A stretch of 64,000 nucleotides of DNA from Seonamhaeicola maritimus (GTDB taxonomy: Bacteria; Bacteroidota; Bacteroidia; Flavobacteriales; Flavobacteriaceae), in assembly GCF_008056315.1 (NCBI RefSeq), contig NZ_VRKQ01000008.1:62001-126000 (forward strand). The letters are read 5' to 3'. Made by a program: the position numbers and the translations under genes. How positions within the stretch are numbered: position 1 is the stretch's first letter; each line of letters opens with the position of its first letter. Positions 60,276 through 64,000 of this stretch are shown one piece after another. A model generated the notes under the pieces. It saw only the letters and a list, made by a program, of their open reading frames with translations, searched no databases and was not told the origin of the DNA.

Positions 60276-60308
60276 TTATGCAAAAGTTGTGCAAAACTCT
60301 TGCAAACA
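60276..60308 (+). repeat. Three 11-bp direct repeats with TGCAAA core
   Basis: Units TTATGCAAAAG, TTGTGCAAAAC and TCTTGCAAACA follow each other without gaps at 60276, 60287 and 60298; the TGCAAA cores are exactly 11 bases apart. They begin 9 bp after the stop of the DUF4038 gene and about 195 bp before the ATG at 60502, in a 234-bp gap with no open reading frame. Phasing on one face of the helix suggests protein binding, such as an operator. Confidence 0.5.
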
Positions 60309-60501
60309 AAAAGTAACCTTATTTTTTTAATAGGTTTACCGATAATCAAGTTGTTCATTTGAAACATAAGTGATAGAAAATGAACAATATGTAATGATAT
60401 TCATCTTAATTTTTTAAGTAGTTTTATGCTCAGATACATATTTTGTACTAGCAAGCACTTGCTTTTTTAGATTATGTGTTTTATTGGGAGTCAGAAATTT
60501 T

Positions 60502-63500
60502 ATGAAAAAAACCATTTCCGTTGCAGTTGCATTTACGCTTATTTTGCTAAGCTTATTGGTGTTTCCAATAAGTGAGGACCATGGCAATGAACTCATTTCT
60601 TACTTTGGAAATTTTCATCCATTAATTCTTCATGTACCAATAGGTGCATTAATTGGAGTGTTTGTGTTAGAAGTTGTAAATCTCATTTCTCCAAAGCTTA
60701 ATCTTGAAAACGCCAGTAAGGTATTACTTTGGTTTACGGCCATCAGTTTTATTCCAGCAGCCGTTTTTGGTTTCTTTTTAGCATCAAGTGGTGGTTATAA
60801 TGATGAGGTTTTATCCTATCACAAGTGGTTAGGTTTAATAGCGGCCTTGTTATGCGTTTGGTTGTTGGTTTTGCGTTTATGGGCCTATTCACAATCTAAA
60901 AATCATATAAATATATATCGAGGGGTACTCTTGGTAAATGTGATATTGTTAACATTTGCAGGGCATTATGGAGGAACTTTAACCCACGGCACCAATTATT
61001 TGACTAAAGACATGCCTATAAATATGAAGGCTTTCTTCGGAATAAAAGAAACTGAAAGTGAATCTATCATTTCAGAAATAAAAGAATTAGCGAAAACAGA
61101 AGCGTATAGTGGTGCCTTGGTGTTTGCAGATACTATTCACCCCATAATAGATAATAATTGTTTCGAGTGTCATAACGATAACAAACAAAAAGGTGATTTA
61201 AGATTAGACAATGTAGGTTGGAAATTCACCAATGTTGAAGATGTTAAAAAGTGGAAATCGGTTTACACCGAAATTGAAGAAGGTAATATGCCGCCAGAAG
61301 AAAAAGAACCACTTACCGAAGCCCAACGAAACAGTATTTTAAATTGGATATCAGAATCTTTAGATGCCGCAAACCCAGAATTGAAACAAGAGGTGGCCAA
61401 GGTTGAAAAAGCAGAGGCCGAAGAAGAAAAAAAGGAGTTGGCGCTAGTAGCTAAGAAGGAAGCTATTGAGAAAACCAAACTATCGGCAGAAGGTTTGCAC
61501 TATGTAGATAATATTAAACCTGTTGTAACTAAATATTGTGTTAGTTGCCACGGACCTAAAAGGCAAAAAGGAGATGTGCGTTTGGACCGCCTAAACTGGG
61601 ATATGGTAAATGGAAACGATGCAGAGAGTTGGCATTCGGCTTTAGATATGATCAATTCTGGTGAAATGCCTCCAAAAAAGAAACCACAATTAAGCAATGA
61701 AGAGCGTAAGATGGTGGTAGATTGGATAACAAATTCTTTAGAAGAAGCATCAAAAGCCAAAGAGGGTCAACAAGAAAATACCATTCGCCGTTTAACAAAA
61801 GGTCAATACACCAACACATTAAAAGAACTATTGCATTTGCCAATTAATTTTGGCGATGTGCTTCCTAATGATGGGAAATCTAAAATGGGCTTTACCAATA
61901 ACGGTGATATACTTCAAATGTCTACCCTTCATTTAGATTATTATCAGAAAATTGCGCGGGAAGCACTTGATAAAGCTATTGTAACTGGAGGGAAACTAGA
62001 GTCGAAAAAGTATAAAGTGACTTTTGGGAAAGGCATTGGAATAGATAAGTTTTCAGCAGAATTTGGAGGATATCAATCAGCTCCTGTTAATAGTGATAAT
62101 TTCGTTATTGATGTTACTGATGGTCAAGGAAACAACTTGGATACTTCAGATACCATTAAGAAGTTTATTGGTATTGGTATGCGAGGTTCGGCAAGTGATA
62201 GATACTCGGTAGAAGAAGAAGGTATGATTTTGTATTCGGCATTACCACATAAAGAAGTTCCTGCTCGTTCATGGCAGGGGCCTTCTCCAAATGTAAAAAT
62301 GCTTATTAAAAATAATTACCCTAAAACTGGCGGACCATTTGCTCTAAGAGTTGTAGCTTCAAAGGGGCATGCCATTGCCTTAACTGAAGGGTTGATAGAG
62401 TTGAGAGAAGATAAACCGGCAAGCCTTTTACCAAGCTCTATACGTCTTTTTTCTGTGAAAGATGTTGTTGGAGAAACTAGTAATTTGGTTGAAAAAGATA
62501 GTCTTTTAGTGCCTGTTCAAGTGGATGGTTTTACCAATGCAACATTAAGAATAGACATACCTAAAGCGGGGTTTTATCAAATTGATTTGGTGCATCCTTA
62601 CGTGCCAAATGAAGATATGCCATCATATTTATTAAGAATTGGTAAGTTTAATAAATTACAGGAGCGTTTAAGATTAGATGAATCTTTAAAAGATCAGGCG
62701 GAAATTATAACACCAGTATCTTTAGCTTATTTAAACAAAGGAAGGTACAAAACAACCATTGGTGGTAAGTTTTTTGTTGGTTTTAAGGAACTCAGAATTA
62801 CACCTTTGCAAGAAGGAGAAAGCACCTTAACAGAGGAACTAAAAGCTGAAGCAGCGAAAAACGAAGATAAATATGCGCATTTAACGCCTTCCATTCAATC
62901 ATTTATAGGAACTAGAACTGATGATGGTATGGACTATAGAACTTTTGATGCCACTAAAGAAGTAGTTTCAGAAAATGGAGAATTTAAAACTTTTGAGTTC
63001 TTTGGGCATTTAGAAAATCTTCCTGTACCGGTTTATGATCCCGGAGAAAACACATTACTTTCAAATACCATGATTGTTGGACTTTGGAATAATCATTTGG
63101 TTAAGAATAAAGGTGAAAATGGACCACCCCTATATGTGAAATCTATGGAGATGGAAGTGCCTTATCATCCAGTTTGGCCACCAAAAAGTCATACAGAGAT
63201 TTTTATAGATTCGCCAAATAAAAATATGGAAGAAATTTATGCTGCTGAGGTTTTAGAAACCTTTATTGAGCGTGCATTTAGGCGTCCTATGATAGAGGGT
63301 GAATTAGATAAATATTTGAATTTCTGGAAGGCTTCAAGAGGTAGTTTTGAATCCTTTGAAGATAGTATAAAAGAAGTTTTGGTTGCAGTACTTTGTTCAC
63401 CTAATTTCTTATATTTATTAGAACCGGAAGAAATTGTACCAGATGTTAAAACAGAAGACTTCCTTTTAGCATCAAAAATGGCTTATTTTTTATGGAATTC

Positions 63501-64000
63501 TCCTCCAGATGAAACGCTTTCAGAGTTAGCTTCCCAAGGTAAGCTTAAGACTAATGTGCCACAGCAAATAAAACGAATGGTTGAAAGCCCAAAAATCAAG
63601 AAAATGATTGAGGCATTCTCATATGAATGGCTACGAGTTGATAGGCATGAAAACATGACTGTAAGTGCAAAACTATATCCTGATTTCACGCGTTTTGTAA
63701 AAGAAGACATGACTAATGAAACTTATACTTTTATTGAGCATGTGTTAAAAGAGAATCTTAGTATTTTGAATTTTATTGATTCAGATTTTGCTATGCTAAA
63801 TCAAAATTTAGCCGAGTTTTATGGGGTGGATGGTATTAGAGGAAGTGCATTTAGACCTGTAGCGATTAATAGAGAAGAGAATAGAGGAGGATTATTGTCA
63901 CAGGGAGCATTTTTAACTGGGCATTCAGATGGTATTCAGGCACATCCTATAAAGAGAGCGGTTTGGTTAAAAGAGAAAATTCTTGGTGACCCACCACCGC
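60502..64000 (+). CDS. DUF2231 membrane protein with two CxxCH sites and DUF1587-1595-1592-1588 domains (partial)
   Basis: The frame is open from ATG 60502 to the window end (at least 1166 residues). Residues about 30-190 are DUF2231 (FHPLILHVPIG, GHYGGTLTHGTNYL) with several membrane segments. Two cytochrome c sites follow, CFECH (220-224) and CVSCH (346-350), separated by a Glu/Lys-rich linker. Then come DUF1587 (RRLTKGQYTNTLKELLHLP), DUF1595 (RAFRRPMIEGEL), DUF1592 (SPNFLYLLEPEE) and DUF1588 (GGLLSQGAFLTGHSDGI…HPIKRAVWLKEKILGDPPP), the order seen in planctomycete cytochrome proteins. DUF1585 is probably beyond the edge. Function is unknown; membrane-bound electron transfer is inferred. It is a paralogue of the 1417 protein in its N-terminal part. 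Confidence 0.85.
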   Translation, partial: MKKTISVAVAFTLILLSLLVFPISEDHGNELISYFGNFHPLILHVPIGALIGVFVLEVVNLISPKLNLENASKVLLWFTAISFIPAAVFGFFLASSGGYNDEVLSYHKWLGLIAALLCVWLLVLRLWAYSQSKNHINIYRGVLLVNVILLTFAGHYGGTLTHGTNYLTKDMPINMKAFFGIKETESESIISEIKELAKTEAYSGALVFADTIHPIIDNNCFECHNDNKQKGDLRLDNVGWKFTNVEDVKKWKSVYTEIEEGNMPPEEKEPLTEAQRNSILNWISESLDAANPELKQEVAKVEKAEAEEEKKELALVAKKEAIEKTKLSAEGLHYVDNIKPVVTKYCVSCHGPKRQKGDVRLDRLNWDMVNGNDAESWHSALDMINSGEMPPKKKPQLSNEERKMVVDWITNSLEEASKAKEGQQENTIRRLTKGQYTNTLKELLHLPINFGDVLPNDGKSKMGFTNNGDILQMSTLHLDYYQKIAREALDKAIVTGGKLESKKYKVTFGKGIGIDKFSAEFGGYQSAPVNSDNFVIDVTDGQGNNLDTSDTIKKFIGIGMRGSASDRYSVEEEGMILYSALPHKEVPARSWQGPSPNVKMLIKNNYPKTGGPFALRVVASKGHAIALTEGLIELREDKPASLLPSSIRLFSVKDVVGETSNLVEKDSLLVPVQVDGFTNATLRIDIPKAGFYQIDLVHPYVPNEDMPSYLLRIGKFNKLQERLRLDESLKDQAEIITPVSLAYLNKGRYKTTIGGKFFVGFKELRITPLQEGESTLTEELKAEAAKNEDKYAHLTPSIQSFIGTRTDDGMDYRTFDATKEVVSENGEFKTFEFFGHLENLPVPVYDPGENTLLSNTMIVGLWNNHLVKNKGENGPPLYVKSMEMEVPYHPVWPPKSHTEIFIDSPNKNMEEIYAAEVLETFIERAFRRPMIEGELDKYLNFWKASRGSFESFEDSIKEVLVAVLCSPNFLYLLEPEEIVPDVKTEDFLLASKMAYFLWNSPPDETLSELASQGKLKTNVPQQIKRMVESPKIKKMIEAFSYEWLRVDRHENMTVSAKLYPDFTRFVKEDMTNETYTFIEHVLKENLSILNFIDSDFAMLNQNLAEFYGVDGIRGSAFRPVAINREENRGGLLSQGAFLTGHSDGIQAHPIKRAVWLKEKILGDPPP

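Noticed and set aside
1-64000. CRISPR arrays, tRNA or rRNA genes, integrases, attachment sites
   Set aside because: No regularly spaced repeats, no tRNA-like or rRNA-like stretches and no mobility genes were recognised in the short non-coding gaps.

Overview
The window looks like chromosome of a marine, alga-degrading member of the Bacteroidota, most likely Flavobacteriaceae. The reasons are: AT-rich DNA; nearly every product carries a Sec or lipoprotein signal; Shine-Dalgarno sites are weak; the promoter-like boxes fit the Bacteroidota consensus TAnnTTTG; and the gene content is that of a polysaccharide utilisation locus (PUL) for a sulfated polysaccharide. I saw no tRNA, rRNA, CRISPR array, transposase or integrase. 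All genes but one are on the + strand.

Layout. (1) 1-2.8 kb: end of a DUF1501 protein, a Tat-exported NHL propeller, and a membrane protein joining DUF2231, one CxxCH haem motif and leucine-rich repeats. This is a planctomycete-like gene set. (2) 2.9-12.5 kb: a propeller glycosidase with fibronectin-like domains, the only minus-strand gene (a TPR/HTH membrane regulator), a sulfatase divergent from it, a DUF1593-GH43 fusion and a GH117 lipoprotein. (3) 12.5-16 kb: a Tat-type GH31/36-like enzyme and a sulfatase. (4) 16.1-43.0 kb: a tightly packed run of 16 genes with gaps or overlaps under about 75 bp. It holds an Asp-box propeller, 11 sulfatases (three in tandem), a GH67/GH20-like enzyme, a trehalase-fold enzyme, a GH29, an alpha/beta hydrolase and an SGNH esterase. 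(5) 43.3-45.98 kb: a GH16 endo-enzyme and a second GH117, closed by a clear intrinsic terminator. (6) 46-60.3 kb: two propeller glycosidases, four sulfatases, two unusual GH29 enzymes, a 35-residue secreted mini-protein and a GH140/DUF4038-like enzyme. (7) 60.5 kb to the end: a second DUF2231 protein, with two CxxCH motifs and the DUF1587-1595-1592-1588 series, open at the window edge.

Together there are 16 S1-type sulfatases, all with a cysteine to be converted to formylglycine. Beside them are endo- (GH16) and exo-acting (GH117, GH29, GH43-like, GH31-like) enzymes and two esterases. This suggests stepwise desulfation, deacylation and trimming of a highly sulfated polymer in the periplasm or at the cell surface. 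GH16 + GH117 + GH29 together fit a red-algal galactan such as agar or porphyran (a GH29 in a gut porphyran PUL is an exo-alpha-L-galactosidase). A fucose-containing sulfated polysaccharide is an alternative that the sequence alone does not exclude. No SusC/SusD pair, sulfatase-maturating enzyme or sugar-catabolic enzyme is present, so the locus must extend beyond the window or depend on genes elsewhere.

The most notable points are the DUF1593-GH43 fusion, repeated loss of the usual GKWH active-site motif among the sulfatases, the paralogous gene sets on the two arms, a duplicated 33-bp promoter-upstream element, an 11-bp phased repeat, and the planctomycete-style cytochromes bracketing the island.
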